A stretch of DNA of 64,000 nucleotides from Dactylosporangium vinaceum (GTDB lineage: Bacteria; Actinomycetota; Actinomycetes; Mycobacteriales; Micromonosporaceae), in the NCBI RefSeq assembly GCF_019904175.1, contig NZ_CP061913.1, positions 2,046,001 to 2,110,000 on the forward strand. The letters run 5' to 3'. Below the pieces are notes generated by a model. It saw nothing but the letters and a program-made list of their open reading frames with translations. It was not told the DNA's origin and did not search any database. This document shows positions 17,942-28,971 of the stretch, one piece after another. How positions within the stretch are numbered: position 1 is the first letter of the stretch; each line of letters opens with the position of its first letter. The position numbers and the translations under genes are program-made.

Positions 17942-19708
17942 ATGCGACGACGGGTGGTGCTGAGTTCGGCTGCGTTGGTCTGTCTGTCGGCCGGCGTCAC
18001 AGCACCGGCCGCGGCCTATGCGCCCTCCCCATCCGCGCAGGCCCAGGCCGGTGCGGGCACACCAGTCTGCTCGCCCAACTCCAAGGACGTCAGCGAGATC
18101 TCCGGCCTGGTGGCCAAGCCCGACGGCGGCTATTACGCGGTGCAGGACAGCCAGCCCCGGCCGGGCAAGCCCAAGATCTTCGTCCTCGGCGACGACTGCA
18201 AGCTCAACAAGACGATCAACTATCCGACCGCCGCCGTCGACCCCGAGGACGCCGCCCTGGGCAAGGACGGCACCCTGTACATCGCCGACATCGGGGACAA
18301 CGACGAGCAGTCCGGTGGTTCGAGCAAGCCGCGCGACGCCGTGGCCGTGTGGACCATGGCGCCCGACTCCACCACCCCGGTGGTCAACCGGCTGACGTAT
18401 CCGGACGGCAAGAAGCACGACGCCGAGGCGCTCCTGATGGGCGGCGACGGCCTGCCGATCATCATCACGAAGACGTCACCCGTCGAGGTGTACGTCGCGG
18501 AGTCGGCCCTCGTCCCCAACACCGCCAAGGGCGTGAAGCTCAAGAAGGCCGGCGACTTCAAGGCGTTGCAGGACACCAAGACCGCCAACCCGCTGGGCCT
18601 GCTCGGCTGGAAGCTCGTGACCGGCGCCGCGGCCTCGCCCGACGGCTCCAAGGTCGTCGTGCGGACCTACTCGGACGCGTACGAGTTCGACGTGGCCGGC
18701 GGCGACGTGGTCAAGGCCCTGCTCTCCGGCAAGCCCCGCATCACCCCGCTGCCGAACGAGGCCCAGGGCGAGTCGATCACCTACACGCCGGACGGCAAGA
18801 ACTACGTCACCGCCTCCGACGTGAACACCTCGACGAAGGCGCCGCTGCTCAAGTACGCACCGACCGACATCACGGTCAACGCGAACACCAACGGCGGCAA
18901 CGTCCCTTCCCCGAAGGCGAAGGAGCAGTCGTTCCTGCAGTCGCTGACGCTCGAGGACATCACCTATGCGGTGGCGGCCATCGGGATTGTCGGCCTGGGC
19001 CTGGTCATCGCGGGCGTGGTGGGCATCCGCCGCTCGCGCGCCGCCCGCCGGGCGGCCGGTCTGACGACCGGGAACGTCCGCGGTGCGGGTGGCGCGGACG
19101 GCGATGACGAGTTCGCGGCGGTCGGCGCACCGGGCCCGTACGGCTCATCCGGCGGCCCGGGCGGCCCGGGTGGTCCGGCCGGGGGTCCGGGTGGGCCCGG
19201 TGGTCGCGGCGGCCCGGGCGGCAACGTGTACGGCGGCGGTGGCCCCGGGCGCGACGGCGGCAGCAACGTGTATGGCGGCGGTCCGGGTGGCGGCGGCTCC
19301 GGCGGTCCGGGCGGTGGCTCGGGCGGCCAGGGCGGTGGCTCGGGTGGTCCGGGCGTCTACGGCGGGGGCGGTGACAGGCCGGGCAACCGTCAGGGCGGCG
19401 GTGTGTACGGCGGCTCCGGCGGCCCCTCGGGCGGACCCGGAGGCTCGGGCGCGCCCGGCGGTGGCGGCGTCTACGGTGGCGCCGGCCAGGGTGGTTCCGG
19501 TGGCCCGGCCCGTTCGGGCGGCGGCTCGGGCGGCGGCTCCGGTGGCGGTGGCAGCGTGTACGGCGGTGGACCCGGCGACCGGCGCGGCGGCTACGGCGGC
19601 GGCGATCAGCAGGGCTTCGCCCAGGGCCCGCCCCCGCGCTCCGGCCGCGGTGGTTACGGACCCGGCGATCAGGGCGGGTACGACCGCGGCTACGCCCCGC
19701 ACCGCTGA
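17942..19708 (+). CDS. Single-pass membrane protein with extracellular propeller-like domain and glycine-rich cytoplasmic tail
   Basis: 588 aa, no recognised family name. Signal peptide 1-25; residues 40-330 look like a beta-propeller type domain with repeated Asp/Gly strand-turn patterns (ISGLVAKPDGGYYAVQD, GKDGTLYIADIGDND, ASPDGSKVVVRTYSDAYEF); one membrane helix at 341-362 followed by RRSRAARRA, which predicts the tail is cytoplasmic. The tail (about 370-588) is glycine-rich with VYGG repeated at least six times and several RGG-like pairs. The tail is coded by GGC/GGT repeats and is likely disordered. Runs convergent to lexA. Confidence 0.75.
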   Translation: MRRRVVLSSAALVCLSAGVTAPAAAYAPSPSAQAQAGAGTPVCSPNSKDVSEISGLVAKPDGGYYAVQDSQPRPGKPKIFVLGDDCKLNKTINYPTAAVDPEDAALGKDGTLYIADIGDNDEQSGGSSKPRDAVAVWTMAPDSTTPVVNRLTYPDGKKHDAEALLMGGDGLPIIITKTSPVEVYVAESALVPNTAKGVKLKKAGDFKALQDTKTANPLGLLGWKLVTGAAASPDGSKVVVRTYSDAYEFDVAGGDVVKALLSGKPRITPLPNEAQGESITYTPDGKNYVTASDVNTSTKAPLLKYAPTDITVNANTNGGNVPSPKAKEQSFLQSLTLEDITYAVAAIGIVGLGLVIAGVVGIRRSRAARRAAGLTTGNVRGAGGADGDDEFAAVGAPGPYGSSGGPGGPGGPAGGPGGPGGRGGPGGNVYGGGGPGRDGGSNVYGGGPGGGGSGGPGGGSGGQGGGSGGPGVYGGGGDRPGNRQGGGVYGGSGGPSGGPGGSGAPGGGGVYGGAGQGGSGGPARSGGGSGGGSGGGGSVYGGGPGDRRGGYGGGDQQGFAQGPPPRSGRGGYGPGDQGGYDRGYAPHR

Positions 19709-19849
19709 CGCCGCACGCCAGACTCGCGGCGCGCCTATCTCTTCCGGCGCTCGCCGGACCGGCTCGCGGCCGGGCTTGGTGCCGGCCGGCCGCCGCCCGG
19801 ACGGTCTCGCGGTTCGGGCGGCGGGGTGGTCGCTTGTCGAGCGGGTGGG

Positions 19850-20668
19850 TCAGATGCGGCGCACGACGGTGACGACGCGGCCGAGGATGGTGGCGTGGTC
19901 GCCGGCGATGGGGTCGAAGGCGGCGTTCTGCGGCATGAGCCACACGTGGCCGTCGCGGTTGCGGTAGGTCTTCACCGTCGCCTCGCCCTCCAGCATGGCG
20001 GCGACGATGTCGCCGTTGTTGGCGTTGGGCTGCTGGCGCACGACCACCCAGTCGCCGTCGCAGATCGCGGCGTCGAGCATCGAGTCACCCTTGACCTGGA
20101 GCATGAAGAGGGTGCCCTCGCCGACGAGCTCGCGGGGGAGGGGGAAGACGTCCTCCACGGCCTGCTCGGCGAGGATCGGGCCACCGGCGGCGATCCGGCC
20201 GAGGACGGGGACGTATGCGGGGGCCGGGCGGGCCGCGCGGGCCGCCTCCTCGTCGACCGTCACGAGCTCGCTGGGCGGGCGGACGTCGACGGCGCGGGGG
20301 CGGTTGGGGTCGCGGCGCAGGTAGCCCTTCCGCTCGAGCTCCTTCAGCTGATACGCCACGCTGGAGGGGGAGACCAGGCCCACGGCCTCGCCGATCTCGC
20401 GGACGCTCGGCGGGTAGCCGTTGCGCTCGACGGCGGCGCGGATGAACTCCAGGATGCGGCGCTGGCGGACGGTCAGGTCGGCCGCGAAGAGGTCGGGGAA
20501 GGCGCTGACCACGGCGGTGACCGCGCGCATCTCCGGCTCGCCGCCGCGGCGGCGGGTGGCACGCTTGCTGGCGGCGCGGCCGCCGATGGCGGTGACCTCG
20601 GCGCCGGGGCCGTCGATGAGCTCGTCCGGCTCGCTCGCGGGTGCGTCGGTGCGGTCGTCGGCTGACAC
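19850..20668 (-). CDS. lexA: SOS response repressor LexA
   Basis: Self-cleaving repressor of DNA-damage genes, 272 aa. Winged-helix DNA-binding domain (about 65-130, [19 protein letters not shown]), cleavage site Ala161-Gly162 in GRIAAGGPI, catalytic Ser196 in GDSM and Lys233 in TVKTY. I start at GTG 20668 because GGGAGG lies five bases upstream; the open frame continues far upstream but is not LexA-like. The 45-residue N-terminal extension is longer than in E. coli, normal for actinobacteria. Divergent from a LysM gene across a long gap. Confidence 0.94.
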   Translation of the reverse strand: MSADDRTDAPASEPDELIDGPGAEVTAIGGRAASKRATRRRGGEPEMRAVTAVVSAFPDLFAADLTVRQRRILEFIRAAVERNGYPPSVREIGEAVGLVSPSSVAYQLKELERKGYLRRDPNRPRAVDVRPPSELVTVDEEAARAARPAPAYVPVLGRIAAGGPILAEQAVEDVFPLPRELVGEGTLFMLQVKGDSMLDAAICDGDWVVVRQQPNANNGDIVAAMLEGEATVKTYRNRDGHVWLMPQNAAFDPIAGDHATILGRVVTVVRRI

Positions 20669-21353
20669 GTCGTCCTCCCTCGTGTTGGCAGTCGCGGGGC
20701 GTTCGCCGCGCCTGCTGACGGGGCCGTGGGGTGGCCCGTCACCCGGCTCCCGCGCGGGTGCGGGAAGCGGTTGTCGCATCGGTGGCCCCGGCGGTGCCGG
20801 GACCTGTCTCACGTCGTCGTCGCCGCCCGGGCGCGACCCCGGGCCGGTGCGGCGGCGCCCCTTGCGGGGTGCTCGGTGCGGCGGCGGCTTCCGCGGGCTG
20901 CGGAGGGCCACCGGGTGCGGCGGTGACGACATTCGGTGCTTCGGTGACGCCCGCGCTGGCTGCGCGGTGCCGGTTCGCGGCGGTGGCTTCCGCGGGGAAG
21001 GCGGAAGCCGGGCGGTGCTGCGACGGGCCGTGGCTCGGCTCCGTCGCCTCGGGCGCGCCCGCGGATGCGGAGCGCCCTGTGTTGCGCAACTGCTGGTGCG
21101 GCGGGCCGTGGCTCGGTCCGTCGCGGTGGGCTCCCGCGGGGTGCGGGCGGCCCGGATGTCACATAGGTCCGGTAATGCCGATCGAAACCTGATCGTGTGT
21201 GGATCACCGTAACGCCGAGGTAGGGCAGTTTCAAACATCTGTACTACGTGGCGCGCCGATTTTTCGGCGAGTCTTCTCGACACGGGTCTTCTCGCTCTGG
21301 TAGACCATCGTACGACTGTTCTATCGAACGGGTGTACGTAAAAGGGGGCCGAC
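20669..21353. other. Long lexA/LysM divergent intergenic region
   Basis: 685 bp without a convincing gene. 20720-21150 is very GC-rich with imperfect repeats, such as GGGCCGTGGCTCGG at about 21026 and 21104, and a related GGGCCGTGGGGTGG at about 20723. The AT-richer end (21200-21350) carries GTTTCAAAC and the SOS-like boxes described separately, so the promoters of both genes probably lie there, leaving lexA with a leader of several hundred bases. Confidence 0.5.
21309..21338. promoter_or_regulatory. Two adjacent near-consensus SOS (LexA) boxes
   Basis: The actinobacterial LexA box is about CGAACNNNNGTTCG. Here CGTACGACTGTTCT (21309-21322) and CGAACGGGTGTACG (21325-21338) each miss it by one half-site base and together form a larger palindrome. 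They sit 16 bp before the LysM gene, in the lexA-facing promoter region. Pattern match by eye; binding not shown. Confidence 0.55.
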
Positions 21354-21674
21354 ATGGGACGGCAGGCCGAAAACGGGCATGAACGGACGCCGGTTCGCCT
21401 CACCGGGCGGGGCCGGATCGTGGTGTTCGGCTTCCTGCTCGCGCTCACCGGCGGGCTCGTGGCGCTCGTGTCGGCACCCGGGCAGGCGGCCGACCCGCCG
21501 GGGCCCGCGCCGACGGTCATCGTCCAGCCGGGCGACACCCTCTGGGACATCGCCACCCGGACGAAGGGCCGAGAGGGGCGCGACGCCACGGTGGAGGAGA
21601 TCCGCCGGCTCAACAACCTGACCGGCTACGACATCGACGCCGGCCAGCGCCTCGTCCTGCCCCGCCGCCGCTGA
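21354..21674 (+). CDS. Small membrane LysM protein, likely SOS-induced division inhibitor
   Basis: 106 aa: basic N terminus, one membrane helix (about 22-45), then a LysM peptidoglycan-binding domain ([10 protein letters not shown] ... [10 protein letters not shown]). The size, layout and position divergent from lexA match Bacillus YneA and the mycobacterial Rv2719c (ChiZ) type, which halt division in the SOS response. ATG at 21354 follows a G-rich AAGGGGG. SOS control is supported by the near-consensus boxes directly upstream. Confidence 0.85.
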   Translation: MGRQAENGHERTPVRLTGRGRIVVFGFLLALTGGLVALVSAPGQAADPPGPAPTVIVQPGDTLWDIATRTKGREGRDATVEEIRRLNNLTGYDIDAGQRLVLPRRR

Positions 21675-22096
21675 TCCGACTCCTGACCCGACCGCCCGCG
21701 CGGATGCGGCCCCCGTCCGGCGAGGGTGACCACACCGACCGAAGCCTGCGCTTATCGAAGTGCGGCCACCGATCTCGGCATCGCAAGGTTCACGCGCTGA
21801 TCGGCACCGCCACTGCCCGGAGCACCCGCACCGCTCGGACCCGCACCGCTCGGAGCCGCCCGTGAACCCGGAGCGGGTCGACGCGCCGATCGGCCGGCGC
21901 ACATCCGGTGTCGGCCGGCGCATGATCCGCCAGCTGTGGTCGGCGCGGTCGACTGCGGTCGGCGGGGTGGCCGGCGCGCCGGACCGAAGAGGCCTGACCT
22001 GCGAAACCTGCATGAGATTGACCTGCGAAGCCCGATCGAGGAGGAGTCCGTGAAATCTCGCAAAGAGGGGATATTTCGCCCGCCAAGGTATAAGTC

Positions 22097-22130
22097 CGAT
22101 AAGTCGTGGCGCGCAGCGCCCGACTTATCG
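22097..22130. repeat. Palindrome B (CGATAAGTCG stem-loop)
   Basis: Arms CGATAAGTCG and CGACTTATCG enclose an inner stem GGCGC-GCA-GCGCC, with a single unpaired T, giving a 15-bp hairpin. A direct repeat of ATAAGTC precedes it. The arms differ by one base from those of palindrome D at 60814. No T-tract. Confidence 0.6.
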
Positions 22131-22252
22131 CATAACTCCAGGTGGCGGCCCGAGTGGTAGGGGCGTGAAGAATGCTCAGGTTGAGACGCCCGACACAAAA
22201 GAGGCAGGATCCGCGTTTGACTTGCGTCGGCGTAGGCATCGGCATAGCGTCT

Positions 22253-22302
22253 ACCCCTAGATGTAGTAGTTACAGGGGTGTAAGTCGTCCACAGGTTGTG
22301 GA
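22253..22302 (+). promoter_or_regulatory. NrdR operator region
   Basis: ACCCCTAGATGTAGTAGT (22253-22270) matches the NrdR-box form with the symmetric core CTANATNTAG. A second palindrome, TCCACA-GGT-TGTGGA (22288-22302), has its centre about 33 bp downstream, near the three-turn spacing usual for paired NrdR boxes, although it does not match the core. This suggests nrdR-nrdJ is autoregulated by NrdR. Confidence 0.6.
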
Positions 22303-22427
22303 ATCGGCAAGCTCCGATCACTGGTTGTAACCGATGGCGAGTTGGCCTCACGAGGGCGCGCTCGCCTGGTTTGGCGTGCGCTTTTGCCGGATTTGTCCGG
22401 CGTACTCTTGGAGAGAGGTCCATCGAC

Positions 22428-22940
22428 ATGCGGTGCCCGTACTGCAGGCACGCTGACTCGCGGGTCGTTGACTCCCGGGAGGCCGAGGATGGGCAGATCA
22501 TCCGGCGGCGCCGGTCGTGCCCCGAGTGCGGGCGGCGATTCACCACCGTCGAGGAGGCGGTGCTGGCCGTGGTCAAGCGCAGCGGGGTCACCGAGCCGTT
22601 CAGCCGGCTGAAGATCATCGCCGGCGTGCGCAAAGCGTGCCAGGGACGGCCCGTGGACGAGGACTCCATCGCGCTGCTCGCGCAGAAGGTCGAGGAGACG
22701 GTCCGGGCCCGGGGCGCGGCCGAGCTGCCCAGCCATGAGGTCGGGCTGGCGATCCTGGCGCCGCTGCGGGAGCTGGACGAGGTGGCGTACCTGCGGTTCG
22801 CCTCCGTGTATCGGTCGTTCGACTCGCTCGGTGACTTCGAGCGGGAGATCGCGGCGCTGCGCGCGGGAGCGGCGGCGCCGGTCAAGGAGCACGAGCTGCC
22901 GGGGGATGGCTCGTCGGTGCCCGCCGCGCGGGTCGGCTAG
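22428..22940 (+). CDS. nrdR: Transcriptional repressor NrdR
   Basis: ATP/dATP-sensing repressor of ribonucleotide reductase genes, 170 aa. Zinc ribbon with Cys3, Cys6, Cys31 and Cys34 (MRCPYC ... SCPEC), then an ATP-cone (about 47-137). ATG at 22428 with AGAGAGG upstream; the extended frame ahead of it is not conserved. nrdJ follows on the same strand, so NrdR probably represses its own operon. The C-terminal 25 residues after the ATP-cone are Ala/Gly-rich and variable. Confidence 0.95.
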   Translation: MRCPYCRHADSRVVDSREAEDGQIIRRRRSCPECGRRFTTVEEAVLAVVKRSGVTEPFSRLKIIAGVRKACQGRPVDEDSIALLAQKVEETVRARGAAELPSHEVGLAILAPLRELDEVAYLRFASVYRSFDSLGDFEREIAALRAGAAAPVKEHELPGDGSSVPAARVG

Positions 22941-23019
22941 CGCAGAGGACAGAGCACGCACAGCGGGACAGTCGGCGCTGAGAACCCGACAAAGCGCCAC
23001 AAAAGACTAGGGCTGCAGC

Positions 23020-23039
23020 GGTACTGCACATGCAGTACC
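23020..23039 (+). promoter_or_regulatory. Inverted repeat in the nrdR-nrdJ gap
   Basis: Perfect inverted repeat GGTACTGC-ACAT-GCAGTACC, about 60 bp before the nrdJ start. It may be an mRNA stem or a protein site; it does not resemble an NrdR box or a cobalamin riboswitch. Confidence 0.45.
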
Positions 23040-23101
23040 ACCAAAGCCAAAAAATGCTGAACCAAGACGATGAGACACACACGTTGATGAGGGGGCCGCG
23101 G

Positions 23102-25963
<2,862 letters not shown>

Positions 25964-25977
25964 TCATTGCGACAGCG

Positions 25978-26006
25978 AACGGCCCGGCCATCACGGCCGG
26001 GCCGTT
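25978..26006. terminator. Bidirectional terminator after nrdJ
   Basis: Perfect 12-bp stem AACGGCCCGGCC / GGCCGGGCCGTT with a 5-nt loop between the convergent nrdJ and ADP-ribosylglycohydrolase genes. The flanking AA/TT gives a short T run in each direction. Confidence 0.85.
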
Positions 26007-26016
26007 TCCGTGTTCC

Positions 26017-27018
26017 CTACGCTGACCAGGCGGTCGCCAGACGGTCGAGGTGGTCCTTGTACTCGATCCGCTCGTACCAGTCCGCCGGCCAGCCGGAGGC
26101 GGTGCCGGCGGCGCCGGCGAAGGAGCCGGCCAGGCAGGCTATCGAGTCCGAGTCGCCGGACGAGGCGGCGGCGCGGGCGATGACGTCCACGGGGGAGTCG
26201 GGGAAGAGCAGCAGGCAGTACAGGGCGGTCGCCAGCGCCTCCTCGGCGATCCAGCCCGCGCCGCCCGCCGCGCACGGGTCGGCGTCCGGGCCCAGGTAGC
26301 GCACCTGGTCCTCCAGGCCGGTCAGGGCGGCCAGGCACTCGTCCCAGCCGCGGGCGATGAACTGCTCCGCAGACTCGGTCATCGGCTGGCGCCACAGGTC
26401 GTCGCCCAGCCAGTCGGCCCGGTAGACGGAGCGCTGCGACGCGCAGCGGTCGCGCAGGGCGGGGAGCAGCTCGGCGACGGGCAGGCCGTCCAGGAGCCAG
26501 CGGATCGTCAGGGCGGTCAGCTCGGAGGCGGCCAGGCCCGTCGGGTGGCCGTGGGTGATGGCGGCCTGGAGCTGGGCGGCGCCGGCGCGCTCGTCCTCGG
26601 AGAGGCCCGGGACCAGGGCCATCGGGGCGACCCGCATGTTGGCGCCGCAGCCCTTCGAGCCGGCCACCGTCGCCTTCCACCACGGCAGGCCGCGCTGCAG
26701 GGCGTCGCACGCGGCCATGCAGGTGGTGCCGGGGGCGCGGTTGTTCTCGGGGCTGCGGGCCCACTCCACGAACAGGCGTGACAGGTGGGGCTCCAGCCGC
26801 GCCGCCTGGAGCGGCCCCTCGGCCAGGGCCAGGACCAGCGCGTCGCCAACGGCCAGCGTCATCTGGGTGTCGTCGCTGACCAAGGGCCTGGGCGGGAGGT
26901 CGCGGGGGCCGCGGCGGCCGAACGTGGCGGTGATCTGCTCGAAGGTTTGAAACTCGACGGGGTAGCCGAGCGCGTCACCGAACGCGAGACCGAAGAGGGA
27001 TGCCTTCACCTTGGACAT
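26017..27018 (-). CDS. ADP-ribosylglycohydrolase family protein
   Basis: 333 aa, DraG/ARH fold. The two metal-binding signatures are visible: SDDTQMT near residue 48-54 and GDSDSIACLAGSFAGA near 293-308, plus the N-terminal GLAFGDALGYP. Such enzymes remove ADP-ribose from proteins, nucleic acids or small molecules; the target here is unknown. ATG at 27018 lies 8 bp after the stop of the upstream membrane-protein gene, so the two are an operon. Confidence 0.85.
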   Translation of the reverse strand: MSKVKASLFGLAFGDALGYPVEFQTFEQITATFGRRGPRDLPPRPLVSDDTQMTLAVGDALVLALAEGPLQAARLEPHLSRLFVEWARSPENNRAPGTTCMAACDALQRGLPWWKATVAGSKGCGANMRVAPMALVPGLSEDERAGAAQLQAAITHGHPTGLAASELTALTIRWLLDGLPVAELLPALRDRCASQRSVYRADWLGDDLWRQPMTESAEQFIARGWDECLAALTGLEDQVRYLGPDADPCAAGGAGWIAEEALATALYCLLLFPDSPVDVIARAAASSGDSDSIACLAGSFAGAAGTASGWPADWYERIEYKDHLDRLATAWSA

Positions 27019-27026
27019 ATGCGCAG

Positions 27027-28922
27027 TTATACCCGGACGACCTCGATCCGGTTGGCCGGTTGGCGGGCGCAGACCGCGCGGGCGCGGGCCTCCGCCCGGT
27101 CCGACAGGGCGAGGAGGCGTACGCGTCCGGGCGTGGAGGCGACCGACGCGTCGAGACGGTCGGGGGCGGTCACCGGGAGGTGGTTGTAGATGGCGCCCGC
27201 GGTCGCGCCCGACGTGCGCTGCATCGTGGAGAGGAAGAGCGTGAGGCGGTACGACTCGTAGCCGGAGTCGTCGCCCACGACGAGCACCGGCGCGTCGGCC
27301 GGGAGCCGGGCGTACGCGCGCAGCAGCAGGTCCGCCTGCGCCGTGCGGGCCGCGTCCGGGCCGATGAGCCAGGACCGGCCCCAGGACCCGCCGAGATGCG
27401 GCTGGTACGGCGTGTCACCCCGCCCGGCCCCGGTGAGCGCCACGATCGCGATGAGGGCGGGCACGGCGGCCGGCAGCGAGCGGTGGCGGCGGACCCGGAC
27501 GGGGGCGGGCAGGTGCAGCGCGACCGCGCCCGCGCCGATCAGCAGCAGGGCGAAGACCAGGTACAGGGCCTTGTTCGCGTAGTACCCGCTGCCGACGCCG
27601 AAGAGCCGCTGCCCGATGAGCAGGATGCCGGCGAACGCCGCGACGGGGACGAACGACAGGGAGTACCGCCGCCAGATCCTGCTCCTGCGACCGCGCCTCG
27701 TCAGCAGGCCGGTGGCGACGAGCGCGGCCAGCGCGGCGAGGGCGTCGCGGCTGAGGACCAGGTAGCCGATGGTGAACAGCGCGCTTGCCTGGTCGGCCAG
27801 GAGCAGGCCGTACGCCATGGGCACGGTCGCGGCCGCACCGCACGTGACCGCCAGGACGAGCGCGACCGGGCGGCGGGCCAGTCGGCGCCAGTGCGTGCCC
27901 AGCCAGATGAGCGCGGCCAGGCCGACCGGCGGGAGGTACAGGTAGTAGGTGAACCCTACGGCCGTGAGCAGGCCGGCTATGAGCAGCAGCTGGTCGCGGG
28001 TGCGGGCGACCGGGCGGGCCAGCAGCGCCAGCAGCAGCACCGCCTCGGCGAGGCCCAGCACCTGGCTCGGGTAGCCGAAGCTGAGCAGCTCCAGCATCTC
28101 CCCGGCCGCGCACACGGCCGTGATGAGCGCGGTGAGCGGCAGGCACCGGGCCGGGGTCAGCGCGCCCGCGCCGATCCACTGGGCCGCCCAGACCAGCGCC
28201 AGAGCCAGGAACGTGTACCCGGCGACGGCGAACCACAGATAGTGCGTCAACATCGCGGTACCGCTGCCGAAGTTCGAAGCCGAGGACCGGACGAACCCGT
28301 CGAGGAGGCCGGCCAGCAGGTGCGAGCCCTGCGGGTAGTCGATCATGCCGCCGTAGACGTAGCGCTCCGCCCGCGCGTGGTCGGTGAACAGGTAGCCGCC
28401 GGTGCGCCGGATCGCGTCGAAGACCGCCGCGTGCCGGGCCAGGTCCTCGCCGTCGAGCATGATCGCCAGGCGGCGGTCCGCGTCCGCGGGCCAGACCGGC
28501 CAGGCGGCGACCAGGCCGACCACCGCGGCGCCGGCGCCGGCGACCGCGTCGGACCCGCGCGGACGCGGCAACTGGAGGCGGCGACCGGTGCGGGCGGCGA
28601 GCAAGATCAGCGCGGTCGCGGCGGTCCCGGCCACGGCGATGGGGTGCAGGCCCCACGGCCAGAACGCGAAGACGAGGCCGGCCGCGCACGTCGCGCCGAG
28701 GAGCAGGCCGGCCGCGAGCATCAGGCGGTCGAGCAGGCTCCGCCCGCCGCGCAGCAGGGCCGCTGTCGCGATCAGCAGCAGGGGTGGGACCACGAGGGCC
28801 GCGTGGGCCGCGTACAGCGCTGTGACAAGCAGCCACGCGCCCACGACCAGTGCAGGTATGCGTAGTTGTACACGCCGGGGGGTGGGGATCGGCACGTACG
28901 AATAACGGGTTTTCTGGTACAT
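27027..28922 (-). CDS. Large polytopic membrane protein of unknown function
   Basis: 631 aa with about 12-14 hydrophobic helices across residues 20-480 and a soluble C-terminal segment (about 490-631) predicted outside. A loop near residue 155-210 contains MLDGEDLARHAA and MIDYPQGSHLLAGLL, reminiscent of the first external loop of GT-C glycosyltransferases, but I do not see a clear DxD/ExD catalytic pair. It could be a surface-polysaccharide enzyme. Upstream of and coupled to an ADP-ribosylglycohydrolase; divergent from an acyltransferase gene. Confidence 0.6.
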   Translation of the reverse strand: MYQKTRYSYVPIPTPRRVQLRIPALVVGAWLLVTALYAAHAALVVPPLLLIATAALLRGGRSLLDRLMLAAGLLLGATCAAGLVFAFWPWGLHPIAVAGTAATALILLAARTGRRLQLPRPRGSDAVAGAGAAVVGLVAAWPVWPADADRRLAIMLDGEDLARHAAVFDAIRRTGGYLFTDHARAERYVYGGMIDYPQGSHLLAGLLDGFVRSSASNFGSGTAMLTHYLWFAVAGYTFLALALVWAAQWIGAGALTPARCLPLTALITAVCAAGEMLELLSFGYPSQVLGLAEAVLLLALLARPVARTRDQLLLIAGLLTAVGFTYYLYLPPVGLAALIWLGTHWRRLARRPVALVLAVTCGAAATVPMAYGLLLADQASALFTIGYLVLSRDALAALAALVATGLLTRRGRRSRIWRRYSLSFVPVAAFAGILLIGQRLFGVGSGYYANKALYLVFALLLIGAGAVALHLPAPVRVRRHRSLPAAVPALIAIVALTGAGRGDTPYQPHLGGSWGRSWLIGPDAARTAQADLLLRAYARLPADAPVLVVGDDSGYESYRLTLFLSTMQRTSGATAGAIYNHLPVTAPDRLDASVASTPGRVRLLALSDRAEARARAVCARQPANRIEVVRV

Positions 28923-28971
28923 CGGTTATTTGCCGGAAAACTTTGGGTCTGTCCTAATCGTTACTAGTTAT

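Larger units (their letters stand above)
21675..22427. other. Intergenic region between LysM gene and nrdR
   Basis: 753 bp with no convincing gene. It contains short direct repeats (CCGCACCGCTCGGA twice near 21824; GTCGGCCGGCGCA twice near 21900; TGACCTGCGAA twice near 21990 and 22018), a strong palindrome (22097-22130) and, next to nrdR, the NrdR-box region. The nrdR leader would be about 150 nt. Confidence 0.5.

Noticed and set aside
21760..22245. Small frames on both strands between the LysM gene and nrdR
   Set aside because: No ribosome-binding site, unusual residue mix and direct repeats; no family resemblance.
22941..23101. Cobalamin riboswitch before nrdJ
   Set aside because: The 160-bp gap lacks the B12-box and is too small and simple; only one short inverted repeat is present.
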